Positions 23,268 to 34,655 of a stretch of 64,000 nucleotides of DNA are shown one piece after another (position 1 is the stretch's first letter; each line of letters begins with the position of its first letter). The DNA is from Patiria pectinifera (Eukaryota; Echinodermata; Asteroidea; Valvatida; Asterinidae), in NCBI GenBank assembly GCA_029964075.1, contig CM057136.1, positions 496,001 to 560,000 on the forward strand. Reading direction: 5' to 3'. The notes under the pieces are model-generated. The model had not been told where the DNA came from, searched no databases, and saw nothing but the letters and a program-made list of their open reading frames with translations. Made by a program: the position numbers and the translations under genes.

Positions 23268-23526
23268 CCGGATCTCCTCCCCCCCCCCATGAACCCATTT
23301 TTTAAGTGACGTCGCAATAAAGGCAGGCACTGCGTACACAACCATTAGCGTGTTAAAGTGGTCAGAAATTGCCTCAGATCGCACCATAGAGCATCTGGAA
23401 CCCCCCATAGTTAGGGGCTGTTATTCGTGGCCCACGCCGTATTTGTTTTGACCCACTCTTTGGGGGCCGAACCAATTTTTTTTTGCCCCCCCCCCCTAAA
23501 AAAAAATGTGTTCTGGATCCGGCCTT
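23268..23526. mobile_element. Small TIR element with poly-C next to each end
   Basis: AAGGCCGGATCTCC at 23,268 mirrors GGATCCGGCCTT ending at 23,526. Each end is followed inward by a C-rich run (C10). The interior has AAAGTGGTCAGAAATTGCC, which also occurs at 9,557, linking this to the GGATCC dispersed family. Non-coding. Confidence 0.65.
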
Positions 23527-23633
23527 GCAGTGTACGTGCTCGTTGTTCATGGATACGCTCGGTTGATCACACTGGGCTTTCCGTATAAATTATTGTGCGC
23601 ATGCGTCCTCAGTGAAAACCGGTGAACAGGTGT

Positions 23634-24188
23634 CACGGTCTCACTTCTCCAGCGTGCTAGCTTCTCCGAAAGGGAACTTTCGCTTCAACACGCAAGCGAA
23701 AAATTGCGCAGTAGTGTACATTTTCGCCAATTGTATTTGTGTGCTGAGTCTGGTGTTGTACTGGTGCACGTAAGATCTTGGGATATGTGTATGTATACGT
23801 TATTTACAGGGTACCAGTCGAATCCATAATTTTCGTGGCGTGCGCAACTCCAAATAACCAAAGAAGACCACGAACGAGCAAGGAGTTCTTTCTTAGTATT
23901 TATTCCCTCATGATCACACACACACATGACACTGGGAACACAAATCAGAATGCTTGCAAGACCATGGAATGACTTGACCCACTAGAAGTGTTACATAACA
24001 CATTCTTGGGTGTCCATCACTGTGTTATTAATATACTTGGTAGACTTCAGAACACAGCCCGACTGAGGAAAAATAAGCACAGTGGACACTTGAGCATGTA
24101 GCTTGCTCATGTAACGTGCACTGTAATGTGCTCAATTATCCGCCGAATCCACCCGGAGAAGCTAGCACGCCGGAGAAGTGAGACCGTG
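23634..24188. mobile_element. TIR element, 35-bp ends with one mismatch
   Basis: The left end begins CACGGTCTCACTTCTCC and closes GCGTGCTAGCTTCTCCG at 23,668. The right end, 24,154-24,188, is its reverse complement over all 35 bases except one (A against G at position 18). The 555-bp body contains a GTACCAGTCGAA region and an ACACACACA run but no transposase. No target-site duplication was found. Confidence 0.85.
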
Positions 24189-24265
24189 ACTCCGGTTAGG
24201 TATCGAAAAACTATACCATCCTGGAGGAGTTTTAAGCATGCTTTTACTGTGCTTACTGCTAAATC

Positions 24266-24490
24266 CCGCCGCACACGCGTACGATAGCTACCCTACGCGC
24301 TGAGCAAAAAGCCGTTTGAGCCGTTTGCATAGCACGTAGCTCAATGTGTACGGTGAATTTTTGTTGAATTTTCTGTCTCGCAAGGCCGTGAGGCAAATAT
24401 TTATTCTGTTTGATTTCTTAAATTTGGCCTCGCGAGGCAAACGGCCTCGAATGACTTTTTGCTCAGCACGTAGCTCTCGTGTGCGGCGGC
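24266..24490. mobile_element. Small TIR element, CCGCCGCACACG ends
   Basis: CCCGCCGCACACG, GCTACC and CGCTGAGCAAAAAG on the left are mirrored at 24,455-24,490 by CTTTTTGCTCAGCACGTAGC and CGTGTGCGGCGG. Further inward GCCGTTTGC/GCAAACGGC also pair. The open frames on both strands inside are products of this palindromic design. Confidence 0.75.
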
Positions 24491-25739
24491 CTTTACGGCC
24501 TCTGTGCCATAAACGGAGGCTGGGTAAGCACATAACCGGCCGTTAAGCAGCGGTATAAAATTAGGCCCTGATGTTTACATATGGAAATGAGGGGAAAATA
24601 ACATAATTTTAATAAGAAATCACTTTGAACTTTTACTCATTCATCCACCAATCACATCTTAAAGATAATCAGATGTAAATATTCATGATATAAAACGCGT
24701 TCGGCCTGGCGTCTGTATATATGGAGATCAATGGGCCCGACCCACAAAAGGTGCCGACGATGTCATAATAACAGCGATTCCGCCTGGCACGATTCAGACG
24801 TCAGAGTGCGCTGTTAATTCGCGCGTGCACAGCCGTGGAACACAGGGTCATTATCTTTTTTTTGCAAAAGTTGTCACAAACTTCACAACATCATCAACGG
24901 TTGAAGCTCTTCCATCAACAATTGTAATGTGATAGACCCTCTTGCGAAGATCCCAGGGCGATTTCTCTACAATCTGTGATTAGCTTGCCCATAGTGTCCA
25001 GTGTCGCTCGACAATTCCTCAAGTCAGTGGAGTAAATCCACTGACTTGTCTCGGATGTCAGGCCGATTGATGAGTTTATTGACCCATGCCACCAGTGATG
25101 TCGTACTCATTCCCGAATCGGTCATTGAGTAGCTTTGTTGAAGAGCATAACCGTTTGCACCGGTTCATATAACCGTGCATAACCTGGTAATTATCCCTAA
25201 TAAGGTGGTTTTATCCAAAAGTATGAGTTAAACCAAGGTTTGTGCAAAGGAAAAAACCTTAACTGATATGAAAATGGCTACTATGAACAGCGTCACCAAC
25301 GGTGTCTAAAATCTCTCGGAGGCGGCAGGACCTAAACAATACAGATTCTGCTCTTTTCATAACAAAAATCCTCTTTTTCACGCTCTTATATATCATAAAT
25401 CACCTCAATATCCTTTGACAGAAGTAAAACAAAATTAATCACTATCTTTGCTCAGCTGTCCTAATGTCAAAGAAAGATGATGACAAAATTTGATGGAAAT
25501 GTTCACGGTGTAAAACGATGACAAGTATAATGGTGGAAAGGAGTAGCGCCCTCTAAAGCTTGAACGCAATGTCTACCATATTAATGAATGGTACACTGAG
25601 CGATAATTCTGGCGACTGCAGACGGCATTGGATGCCATTCAATGCCTAGGTAAGAAGAGATGTTAATTAAGTATCGATTTGGCATCATCGACTCCTTGGG
25701 TATAAAATGTGTGTTCCTCCAGTAGACCCCAGCATTCTT
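24491..25739. other. Intergenic; possible degraded coding at 24,900-25,140
   Basis: On the minus strand, 25,140 to 24,900 has short stretches that look protein-like (GMSTTSLVAWVNKLINRP; LITDCREIALGSSQEG) in different frames interrupted by stops. I cannot name the family. The remainder is AT-rich without recognised signals. Confidence 0.3.
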
Positions 25740-26165
25740 GTAATGAGCCCGTGAATACTGTGACGCGAGTCCAGTCAAGTCATACTATTTGCAGTGACTC
25801 AAGTTGAGGCTTTGTAAGAACACAGTGACTTAAGTCGGTGGAGTCGTTCAAAAACAGGCACTTGAGTGACTCAAATTCGGGTCGAGTTGTTCAGAAATAA
25901 TGGCAGCTACTGAATTTGAGTAGTTCTGAGGAGTAATTCGAGTAAAGTTTAGTGTTCTTAGGTAGCTACTCAAGTTGAGTCGTTCTAAGTAAGTGATTAC
26001 ATTTAAATAGTTCTTAGGCATTGACTCAAGCTAAATCATTCTAAGGCAGTGGCATGAGTCACATTGACTCATTCTAAAGAAGTGAATGGTTGAGTTTAGT
26101 TATAAGGCAGTGACTCGAATCAAATTAAGTACATCGAAGGCAGTAACTCGAGTCAAGTCTTTAAC
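25740..26165. repeat. Degenerate GACTCAAGT-type repeat block
   Basis: Irregular repeats of GTGACTCAAGTTGAG, GAGTCGTTC and AGTGACTCGAATC type run for about 400 bp. They resemble the subterminal repeat clusters at 10,638 and 12,330, so this may be the eroded end of a related hAT element. No paired terminus was found. Confidence 0.6.
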
Positions 26166-27242
26166 CTTCGAGCTTCAAGCCCAGAAACATTTACGCGGAA
26201 TGGCCACCGGGAGAATTTTATCGCCACACGTGTTTCTAGGTCAATAACCCCCGCATGCCTGGATATGCACAAGATATAGGTCATTCACATCGTCCGGGAT
26301 TGTTTACAACCTGTCTGAAATCTGGGCGGCATGAGGGATTGACACAAAGAGATCGGCGGCACTTAGGGGTTGGCCACTAAGATCTCCAATTACTGCACAA
26401 AGGCATTATGCGCCATCTTGGCTTCTGTCTCTCAACACTTATTACTCTGGAGTTGCTAGGGGGTCTGGCCAATGGGAGTTTACAGGCTTGTGGTGTATAG
26501 TAGGGGTGATGATTACATTCGGCTCGCTGCGCGAAGTTAACCATTCTTGTTTGATTAACACCAATCTGGGAAGAGTTCGGGCGTGGGAAGAATTCGGATG
26601 AATACTATCTAGAATTTGCTTGGTGTTGTGCAAAACTTGTCGGATTTGAAAAGGGTCAATTTTCCATGGACTGACCTTCTTGTCCCTCTTTTTTGTTGTG
26701 TTTTAGGTGGAATAATGTCTTTCACACACATTTTGTGCGCGTGACGTATTCACTTCGATACTCCATTATGTGCTCGTAGTAGTGTTTTAGTGTTTTTTTT
26801 GGCGAGAAGTTTTAACTTCTAAGTACAAAAATGTGTTTCCAGTAGGTTTTTAGGATTTTTTTTGCAATGAGTTTTAATTTCGAAGACTTGGCCGCCAGTT
26901 CAGACGTGTTTGCCCGTGACATCGAGAGAGAAACTCAGTATTTTTAGAAAACATTCTTTTAATTTCATCTTAAACCAGTAAGAGTTTAATGGGAATTTTT
27001 TTTTCTTCTTCGGGATCTTACCAAAAGTAACTTTTAATTGCTCTGCCAGCTTTTTGGGGTTTCTGATTTACTTGTTAACTATTAGCTCAAAGTTGGTTTA
27101 CAACAACCACGAAAGAAAACAAGACTAGGCACTTCTAGTAAAGATGGTCTCAGACCAACTTGGTCTGAGGAATCTAGAGAGTTAACACGGTCATTTCTTC
27201 GGGGGCCACGGTATACGGCTTAAGTAAGTCTAAATCTTAAGA
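26166..27242. other. Intergenic; tiny open frame at 26,867-26,947
   Basis: A 26-codon frame (MSFNFEDLAASSDVF, then ARDIERETQYF) has more balanced coding composition than its T-rich surroundings. It has no visible splice donor or homology. Nothing else was recognised. Confidence 0.3.
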
Positions 27243-27575
27243 GACAGTCAGTCAGGTCAGTTAGGTCAGGTCAGGTCAGGTCAGGTCAGGTCAGGTCAGG
27301 TCAGTCAGGTCGGGTCAAGTCGGGTCGAGTCGGGTTTATTCAAGTCTTGATTTAAGAGACAGTCAGTCATGTCAGTGGGTAAGGTAAGGTCAGGTAAAGT
27401 CAGGTAAAGTCAGGTTAGGTCAGGTCAGGTAAGTCAGGTCAGGTCGATCAGATCAGGTCAAGTCTGGACAGTCAGGTCAGGTCAGGTCAGGTCAGGTCAG
27501 GTCAGGTCAGGCTTGGTCAGGTCTGGTTGGGTCTAAATCACAAGAGACAGTCAGTCCGGTCCGGTCGGTCGGTCA
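27243..27575. repeat. AGGTC minisatellite
   Basis: Dozens of AGGTC units, perfect in two runs (27,265-27,303 and 27,470-27,510) and degenerate between. The whole block appears in two or three larger periods, each starting near AAGAGACAGTCAGTC (27,240; 27,354; 27,541). Confidence 0.9.
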
Positions 27576-29839
27576 GTGCGTGCGTGATTTGGAGCACACT
27601 AGGCTTGCCCTCTGGGACCAGCACAAATGTAGCCTTGAAAGATACACGTAAGACCATGAGACAATTTAACAGATCACTGACAGTAATAAATGATATCTAG
27701 AAACAACACAAAACAGCAGGTGCACGCTTACACTCTATCTGAAGTGCTTTTATTGAATGAATGTAATTTTAACACATAAAAGAGACGTGGAAGAAAAAGG
27801 CTTTTGTCGTGATATGCCAAACTTTCTCTATCATGTCTCTGACTACATATTTATTTAATTTATTGGGCTTTAAGTTAATTGCCACCATTTGCAAACAGTT
27901 TTTTTGGCGTTTCAAGAAACGCAAAAATAATGCAATCAATCTGATGCAGGTTATCAATGACAAACAAACAACAAAAATTGTCGAAATTATGCACAGTAGA
28001 CGTCGTACTTTTGAGAAAACTGTGGCAATGCATCTTCATTTTCTCACGCAAAGCATGTTTTCGTTGACCGCCTAACCATCGCGAGGAAAGGATGGTTATT
28101 CCTCTTGTCTGGAAAAAGACAGCATACTAGGCGCATTTTACGGGATGCTTAATTCTATTATTTACTTACAATAAAATGGGATTTTTCATGATATTTTGAC
28201 AGTGTAAATTTGCAAATGGTGTAGATTACCTTTAACATCTCCAACAGTTTAAGGAAAAAAGAAAGAGACAAAGAAAGAATAGAAACTATTTGCTGAAAAA
28301 TATTTCATTTCGTGTTTTGATGTTTGCAAATGTTGTATCTTCTCTTTAACCCTGTTCGAAAGGACAATTAAGAAAGAGTAATAATCTATATAATTATGCC
28401 AACTTCTAAAAAGAAAATGTTGTATACCAGATTTGCTATTATAATTAAATAAGCTATATTGGATATTTAAAAAGTTTCTTGCAATATTTATTGGAATTCA
28501 AAAGTCTTGTAAAATCAAGTTGTTTGCAGTGCATACTGAATAATATTCATTTCATGGGTTTAGCGATTTTGAGTGGGTAAACTTTTTTGTATTGACTCAA
28601 ATTTACCCACTTCAAATAGCGCCCTCTTATTGCATTCACCATACTTCAACAAGTAAAATAGTTTGGGACACTTGAAGTAATTATTATCAAAGTTTCAGGC
28701 GCACTTTCATCTGCAGAATGTCAAAACGTAGTGTTTTCTGGGTCCCAGAAAGTCCTGTGCAAAATGTCTGACATTTCCAGAAAAAAATGTTGAAAACACC
28801 CGTTTGTTTACTTTTTTTGCGCGTCTGCGATTTTTGCCTCTCCTTTAAGTATTTCTAGCAGTGAAAAAAAGCCATTGAATTTCAACACACAAATGAAACC
28901 GTCATTATAGTTGTGTGTACGTTTATATTCCACTTGTCATTAATCTTTCCAATGATTATTATTTCGTGAGAATTGCGTTTTTAGAGCCCAAAAGAGCGCA
29001 ACCGGCCAAAAGTCTCCCTTTAAGAGTTTTGAATTTTGATGAAATAAAAATCCATATTCTAGCTGGTCTTCCAAAAATACCCTTTTCACAATTTGCTTCA
29101 TGACAGAAGGATACTACAAAATGTAAATACATGTCATTGTATATTACTACTGATTAAGCCACTACGAGTCTAAACAAATCTGAAAAAAAAATTAAGTTCC
29201 TGTTAACAATCAGTTTTCATCCAACCGATTTCTTTTGCCGGCATCAATGTAGCATGGGCAACTCCTGCCTCTAAAGATCATTGGAAAATTTGACAATTTG
29301 AAACTGTGGAGGAGTTTTTTTAGTCAGTGGGACGAGGCCTTTTTTTCGCTCGCCACGCGGTCTGGTTCGCCGAATTGTTTAAAACTTCACAGAAGATTAT
29401 GATGTTTTTACAATACTGGTGAGATTTTAAGGTGAGATAATTGGATCCAGATTGAATAACCTTCTTGTTACCTTCCGGTCTTTTTTATTGTATTTTCAGG
29501 TGCGTACATAAGAGATTTAAAGGAGATAATTTTATGACCACTGGACATGGGAATTAATTAAGAGTCATATATCGAGACTTTTTGCAGTAGAGGTACATAA
29601 AAATGAAATTGGAAAACTCTCTCTTATGGGAGCGGGGATACATTTCATAATTTGGGGTAGGAAAAAAAGGAATAACAAAGATACCATGCCATCAATTCAA
29701 ACTCTGGTCACTTTTTTTCTGTGTTATGTTGGCCAAAACAGTCGAAGCGGTAACTTGAAAAGCAAAATTGTATTTCGCTTTTATACAAGAGGAAGTACAC
29801 TTTTTGCTAAAAATGGGGAATGATAACAAGATAAATGTC
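27576..29839. other. AT-rich intergenic stretch, no gene seen
   Basis: A small hairpin pair, GAGTGGGTAAA and TTTACCCACTTC, lies at 28,571-28,612. The frames at 27,809 and 28,915 show no known domain or splice signals. Otherwise nothing was recognised over about 2.2 kb. Confidence 0.5.
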
Positions 29840-30170
29840 CTTAAGATCACTATATTCAATTTCAAGTACAACTCTAGAACGAATGATGGTAAACCCAAGC
29901 TCTGCATTTCTACCATTTGTTGCCTTCCGAAGAGCATATCAAGCACAATTATAAACAGGAATAGAGCCAGAATGATGACCTACTGACATATTGAATTCAG
30001 TTGTTTCACCATCAGGCGTGATCTGGTGTTAGTATGCATTGATTTTAGGGCCCTTTGAGGTCTGGGAGGAACTCCATAAGCCTTAAGGATTCCCATCATT
30101 TTGCCTAGATGAATTGACTCAAACGCCTTCTTGAAATCTATGAAGGTCAAGACGGCAGGGAGAAACATTT
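29840..30170 (-). mobile_element. Small LINE reverse-transcriptase fragment
   Basis: The minus strand from 30,168 reads LTFIDFKKAFESIHLGKM and MGILKAYGVPP. This is RT motif A (F-x-D-F-x-K-A-F) of a LINE. Closer to 29,900 a separate frame resembles the later ALRKATNGRNAELGFTI segment of such RTs. The part between them that should hold the catalytic Asp-Asp is absent. It is a short, old, internally deleted remnant unrelated in detail to the LINEs at 15-18 kb. Confidence 0.6.
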
Positions 30171-30423
30171 CGACTTTTAATTAGCCTTGTCCATGTTGTT
30201 TTTATCTACACTTGAATCGTTTGAATTCTAAAGGGATATAGCTGCAGCTCATTTGACACGTATATATACAAAGCGATATATCATGTGCTACGTACAGTAT
30301 GTTTAGTAGTTTTCAATTTTTAATAATTACAAGAGTTTTGCCAATTTTTTTAAGCATCTTGAAGATACCTTGACGTAACAGCTTCAGTACTTTTCTAATA
30401 TATATTATAAGTTATCCTGCGAG

Positions 30424-30536
30424 CGCGAGTGGAACACGGAATAATGTAGTGCGTCTGTGTCCCACATACCACGAGGCCGAAGGTCGATTGGTATTATGGG
30501 ACACAGACGCACTACATTTTCCGAGTTCCACGAGCG
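30424..30536. repeat. Hairpin element, about 48-bp arms
   Basis: CGCGAGTGGAACACGG, TAGTGCGTCTGTGTCCCA and TACCA are mirrored by TGGTATTATGGGACACAGAC, GCACTACATTTTCCG and TTCCACGAGCGCG, with a 17-bp loop. This is a compact foldback element. The antisense frames across it are its by-product. Confidence 0.8.
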
Positions 30537-31058
30537 CGAGTGTGATAACGAATTTATCTTCAAGCAAACATGACGCGCAGTACAGTTGGACCATTGCTTT
30601 ACACGAACCGTTTAGCGGTTTAGCGCATGCAGCTGGAATGTCGCTCGCATCCATAGATACAGAATAAAAAGACTATTCTATATCTATGCTCGCATCTTGG
30701 AATAACGCAATACGCAGGGTGCGATATGGACCGTGCAATACAGCCTCATATCATACTGTTGTTGCCATGGATCGACCAATCAGGATCGAGGATACAGGTT
30801 TGCTTAAAGATAATATATGATAACGCATTCAATGAATGAACATATATGTGCCACCTTTAAAGCGCAAGTTGGCATAATTGTACATGCACATTTATCGGCT
30901 ACATTAAAAGTCACAATTAAGCAAATTCACTTTCTCTACTTATTGACAACACGAAAAATAAAACAGATGCATGTTCAGCTCAGAAAAAGCCTCTGATAGA
31001 AAAGTGAAAAAAAAAGTCTTTATCGTTTCTCTGATCTGACGGCGGTGCTACACATGGT
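30537..31058. other. Intergenic, no gene seen
   Basis: No recognised element beyond short AT-rich runs. Confidence 0.4.
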
Positions 31059-31487
31059 GAGTAACAAAAAACACGAAACCAAAATGTCGGGACCATTGTT
31101 CTATTAAAGTTCTGCATGTAGCACTTTCAAAATCTAGGATATAAAATCTCAATTCATGAGCTTTTTTTAGTACAAGAATCATTCAAATCACTTATTTGCT
31201 TTTTAAGTTACGGAATTTTAAACACAACCACTGTTTTAAAGTTCTGTCCATGGATCACACAAAAGGTGTGCGTTCTTTCAGCAAACCGAAAACAATTCAC
31301 ATACATCCCTATGTGATTTTTTTTCGTTTTGACGAAAGAATACTCACCTGTTTGCAATTCGAATGATTCTTGTACTAAAAAAAAAGCTCATGAATTCAGC
31401 TTTCATATCTTAGATTTTGAAAGTGCTACATGCAGAACTTCACTAAAACAATGGTCCCGACATTTGGGTTTCGTTTTTTTATACTCA
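31059..31487. repeat. Inverted-repeat element, arms about 130 bp
   Basis: 31,059-31,189 is mirrored by 31,357-31,487: GAGTAAC plus AAAAAACACGAAACC against GGTTTCG plus T-run and ATACTC, TGCATGTAGCACTTTCAAAA against its complement, and GTACAAGAATCATTC against GAATGATTCTTGTAC. The loop is about 165 bp. No coding content. Confidence 0.85.
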
Positions 31488-32764
31488 TACTGTATTCGCA
31501 TATTATCTTCAGTCATGGAAACTTCAGACTGGCCACTTTTTTTGGGCTTTATATTTATCGGATCCTTCTTCAAAATACAATGAGACGTGACATACCTATG
31601 CTGATGGGGGCAATTGAGCTATCCATCCATTTATAAGAGTGTCAATCTGCTGTAATATTGCGAGAGTCAATCGTTCACCGCACACAATAGTTACGCCGCC
31701 ATGTTTGTTTGCGTTATGCCTCGGTTTGATTTTCAAGATGGCGTACCCTTGATAAAGGTCTTTTGACATATACATTTGCTAATACAAACGGCTTCTTGGG
31801 CGGATATAGCATAGTGAATGCTGGGGGTCCGGGGCATGCCCCCCCCCCCCCCCCCCCGCCCTGAAAATTGTGAAATCTACGATGCTTTCCCCGCCACTCT
31901 ATAACACTATTTGAGAATATAGGAACTTTAGAATTCTTTTTCTTTTCTTTGGGCCCCATTTTACTGGTATCATAACATTATCAGAAGCTCAGGGGCTGCA
32001 TCCGCCCCCAGATTTGGGCTTAATATGAAATAAATAGAGCGAGTGTTTCTCAAATGCTTTTTTCCGATTTACAAAATTCCAGGATAATAATTTCTCCCAT
32101 ACTAATTCTTTGTAGACACACCGCAACTAACACATAATAATTCCTCATTTTTCATAACGAGGAAATTTCTTTCTTAAATTCGTACATAACATTTCTCTTA
32201 TTTATTGTCATGTTCTAAAGTTATTAAGTTCTTAAAGTACACAAGAAAAAGCAACCTTGCTCTACGACTGTCCAGATTTCCCTGGAGATTTGCCTTTCTT
32301 TTTAAAGTGTACTCCCAGGGTTTGTTTTCACTCTAAGTCTTACCAATCAGCTAATTATCTATACGTACACCCTGACTAACGATTAACCAGTATGCATTTT
32401 AAATGCATCAGTAATATACATTTACAAATTTTAAGAAGAAAAAAAGAACTAATAAATATTCATCAAATTTCATTCGAACTACCGACTAATTCTTGAGTAG
32501 AGCCGGTATTTACAAGCATGAATATTTTCGTTTTGTTATACGACAGAAGTAATGTAATGAGTCTGACTAATAGCAGCCAATCACTTCAAACCTCATGCTG
32601 CAATGTCCGTTCCATTCCGTGGGGTTAATGCGCAGGATTCTGGTGCGCAAGGCAAACGGCAGGCGAGTAGTTACCAGGGTGTTCCTGTCCTTATTACCAG
32701 GGAACTGTTTAAAAAAGAAGATCGGTGTGTTCATGTTGTAGACAGTCGAATGGATTCATTATGT
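31488..32764. other. Intergenic; C18 tract at 31,840
   Basis: GGGGTCCGGGGCATGCCCC plus a long C run at 31,827-31,860 belongs to the poly-G/poly-C dispersed families. The rest is AT-rich, with no gene recognised. Confidence 0.5.
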
Positions 32765-33130
32765 CCAGTGGCATACCCAGGGGGGGGGGGGGGGCAGGGT
32801 CCCCCCCCCCGATGATTTTTTGAAAGCTATTTTGCTCAGTAGGTATTTCCGTAAATGTTAAGAGAGTTGTGACATCAACCCCAAAAAAGAAACCAGCTAA
32901 AAAAAAGGCATTACAATGCGCTGTGAAAATCGGCACATATTTTCCAGTATGCATAATGAAGGTTTTGAAGAGCGCCCTCATTTGGAAGATGGTCCTCCCC
33001 CACCAATTTTTGATTTTACGGAGGCCAAATGTCGGAAGACAAAAAAACATGTCTACATTTCGCTGTGGATGTGCGGTTCCCCCCCCCCTCCCCCCCCCCC
33101 ACTTACACACCCACATCATGAGCTGGATAC
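32765..33130. mobile_element. Poly-G TIR element (family with TGGCATACCC ends)
   Basis: TGGCATACCCAGGGG with a G-run at 32,770 is mirrored by C-runs and GAGCTGGATACGC at 33,120. The interior, on the minus strand, contains TTTGGCCTCCGTAAAATC. The same interior occurs at 35,065, and the same right end at 36,180-36,255 and 55,190-55,265 (CGCGGATGTGCG(A)GTGCGGTT, C-run, GACATCAAAAGC(T/G)GGAT). It is a non-autonomous family whose ends carry G-runs of 10-16. Confidence 0.75.
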
Positions 33131-33702
33131 GCTACTGATTATGACGTAACATAGTCAGCAAAACAACTTTTGACATTTTGATACCTTTAAACATTTCTAT
33201 TAGTCAGAAAGCTTAGACCCAATTATTGACAAGATCGTGACCGACTGGTTCAAACCACCAGATTTGGCAGATAGATTGTTATAGCCCTAGAGTGAAAATT
33301 TAAGAAGGGAAGGGTGTCTAATTTGCATAAATCGTTAATCCCTACAGTGTAATATATTTTTCCTACTTTTAATTTTTTGAAAAGTATATTTTTTTAAATT
33401 TTTTGAAAAGTATATTTTGGGGATTTCACTTACACATCCTTACTTCAATAACATTTTCGAAAGCATTTAAGACTGACTGGATAATAATATGAGGACATAG
33501 TAACGATCCTAAATGGCTACTTTTATACTCTAAAGTTGCACTCATTAACGCTTTAATATGCATAATAGGCACTCTTCCCAAAAGAATTTCAGGGGTCAAC
33601 CCTTCTAAATATCTTCTTTATTTCTTTAATAATTTATCTGTCAAGTTTGGTGCTTGGGACCAGTCCGTCACGATTCAAACCGTGTGCAAACTGACTATAT
33701 AC
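33131..33702. other. Presumed intron or 3' part of the discoidin/CUB gene
   Basis: On the minus strand this follows the donor of the discoidin exon at 33,703. I looked for the final discoidin exon (the ARYIRI...LELLGC type) here and further left and did not find it. Confidence 0.4.
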
Positions 33703-33911
33703 CTTTATTGGCGTGCCATCTGCATCAGTCACGTTATTCCAGGACTGACCGTCGTTGCTGTACGTCACTTGGTACTCCGTCACCCATTCGTCGTAATCTC
33801 CGCGCCCCTGGGTGATCAGACCAGTGATGGTGACTGTGCCATTGAAGTCAACCTGTATCCATGGACTGATATTATCAGTGCTGCCAGCGTGAACCCAGCC
33901 TGCAGCGTGTC
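33703..33911 (-). CDS. Discoidin (F5/8 type C) domain, middle exon
   Basis: This 209-bp exon starts after TTTTTTGTTGTACAG and ends at ATAAAG|GTATATAG. It enters in phase 1 and leaves in phase 0. It encodes HAAGWVHAGSTDN, SPWIQVDFNGTVTITG, LITQGRGDYDEWVTEYQV and TYSNDGQSWNNV, the core strands of a discoidin domain (W-(I/L)-Q-V-D, V-T-G-(L/V)-I-T-Q-G-R, Y-S-N-D-G). Its first two bases complete the codon left open by the phase-1 donor of the exon at 42,692, giving the expected RLNTQ-G-HAAGW join. The final exon with the second conserved cysteine was not found to the left, so the gene is either incomplete in this window or the last exon has diverged or been lost. The domain would act outside the cell. 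Confidence 0.88.
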
Positions 33912-34407
33912 CTGTACAACAAAAAACCTAAGATTTCTTACTGCTTTCAACGATTTAGCCATATTGCAGGAATCTGTAATTTGGACTTCGAGGTTTGTTT
34001 AACAATCTTTGTTAATAATCTTTGTCTGACCCAACGCTAGACGACTAAGTTGACTAGCGTATCGTCCATGGGCGTCGTTAGACCATTTTGAAAGGGGGGG
34101 GGGTGTCATCATGAAATTTTGCATCACAAAATATTTGATAATTTCCGCCCCAAAAGATCCCTTAAATCCATTTCTAATTCCCCTACATCATGTATTATAA
34201 TGGTTTATTTTGTTGATTACTTTGAATGGGATTAATTTTTTAGTGGGATAAGTTCAACTTCAAACTAAAGAAAATCGTCAAAATTGGCCCTATCATATTG
34301 AAAATGTTTTGGACATGCTCTTCGCAAAACTGTGTGTACACGCCCAGTACCTGTGGACATACCTTGTTCAGGACAATTCCCTGATCCCAGCCTGGGGGTT
34401 TGTTACA
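33912..34407. other. Intron; CCATGGGCGTCG/G9 motif near 34,066
   Basis: GTCCATGGGCGTCGTTAGACC, here written in parts CCATGGGCGTCG and TTAGACC, precedes a G9 run. The same start motif is at 9,371, and its complement CGACGCCCATGG is at 36,551, marking another dispersed poly-G family. Confidence 0.5.
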
Positions 34408-34655
34408 ACTGATAATGTAGTAACCAACGGATAACGTATCACCAACCGATAATGTATCACAAATTGACCGATATTGTATCACTAACCGATAATGTACCAA
34501 AAATTGACTGATAGTGTAGTAAAATTTGTATCCGATAATGTATCACGTGTCGACGGATAATGTAACTACAAAATAAGTGTATCCGATAATGTATCACCAC
34601 GGAACGGATACTGTATCAACCGATAATGTATCAAAAATCAACCGATAATGTATCA
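34408..34655. repeat. CGATAATGTA repeat array, direct units
   Basis: About twelve units of the type ACCGATAATGTATCA, separated by AAATTGACCGATA(T/G)TGTA and similar spacers, run in one orientation. The first ~110 bp (GATAATGTAGTAACCAACGG, ATCACCAACCGATAATG) is closely shared with 63,011-63,120. Confidence 0.9.

Noticed and set aside
27243-27575. Repeat array considered as a CRISPR-like array
   Set aside because: Units are 5 bp without spacers; a simple minisatellite in animal DNA.
33240-33300. GGTTCAAACC considered as a tRNA B box
   Set aside because: No A box or acceptor stem at the right distance.
34408-34655. CGATAATGTA array considered as CRISPR or tRNA cluster
   Set aside because: Spacers are near-copies of each other and units are too short; no pol III boxes.
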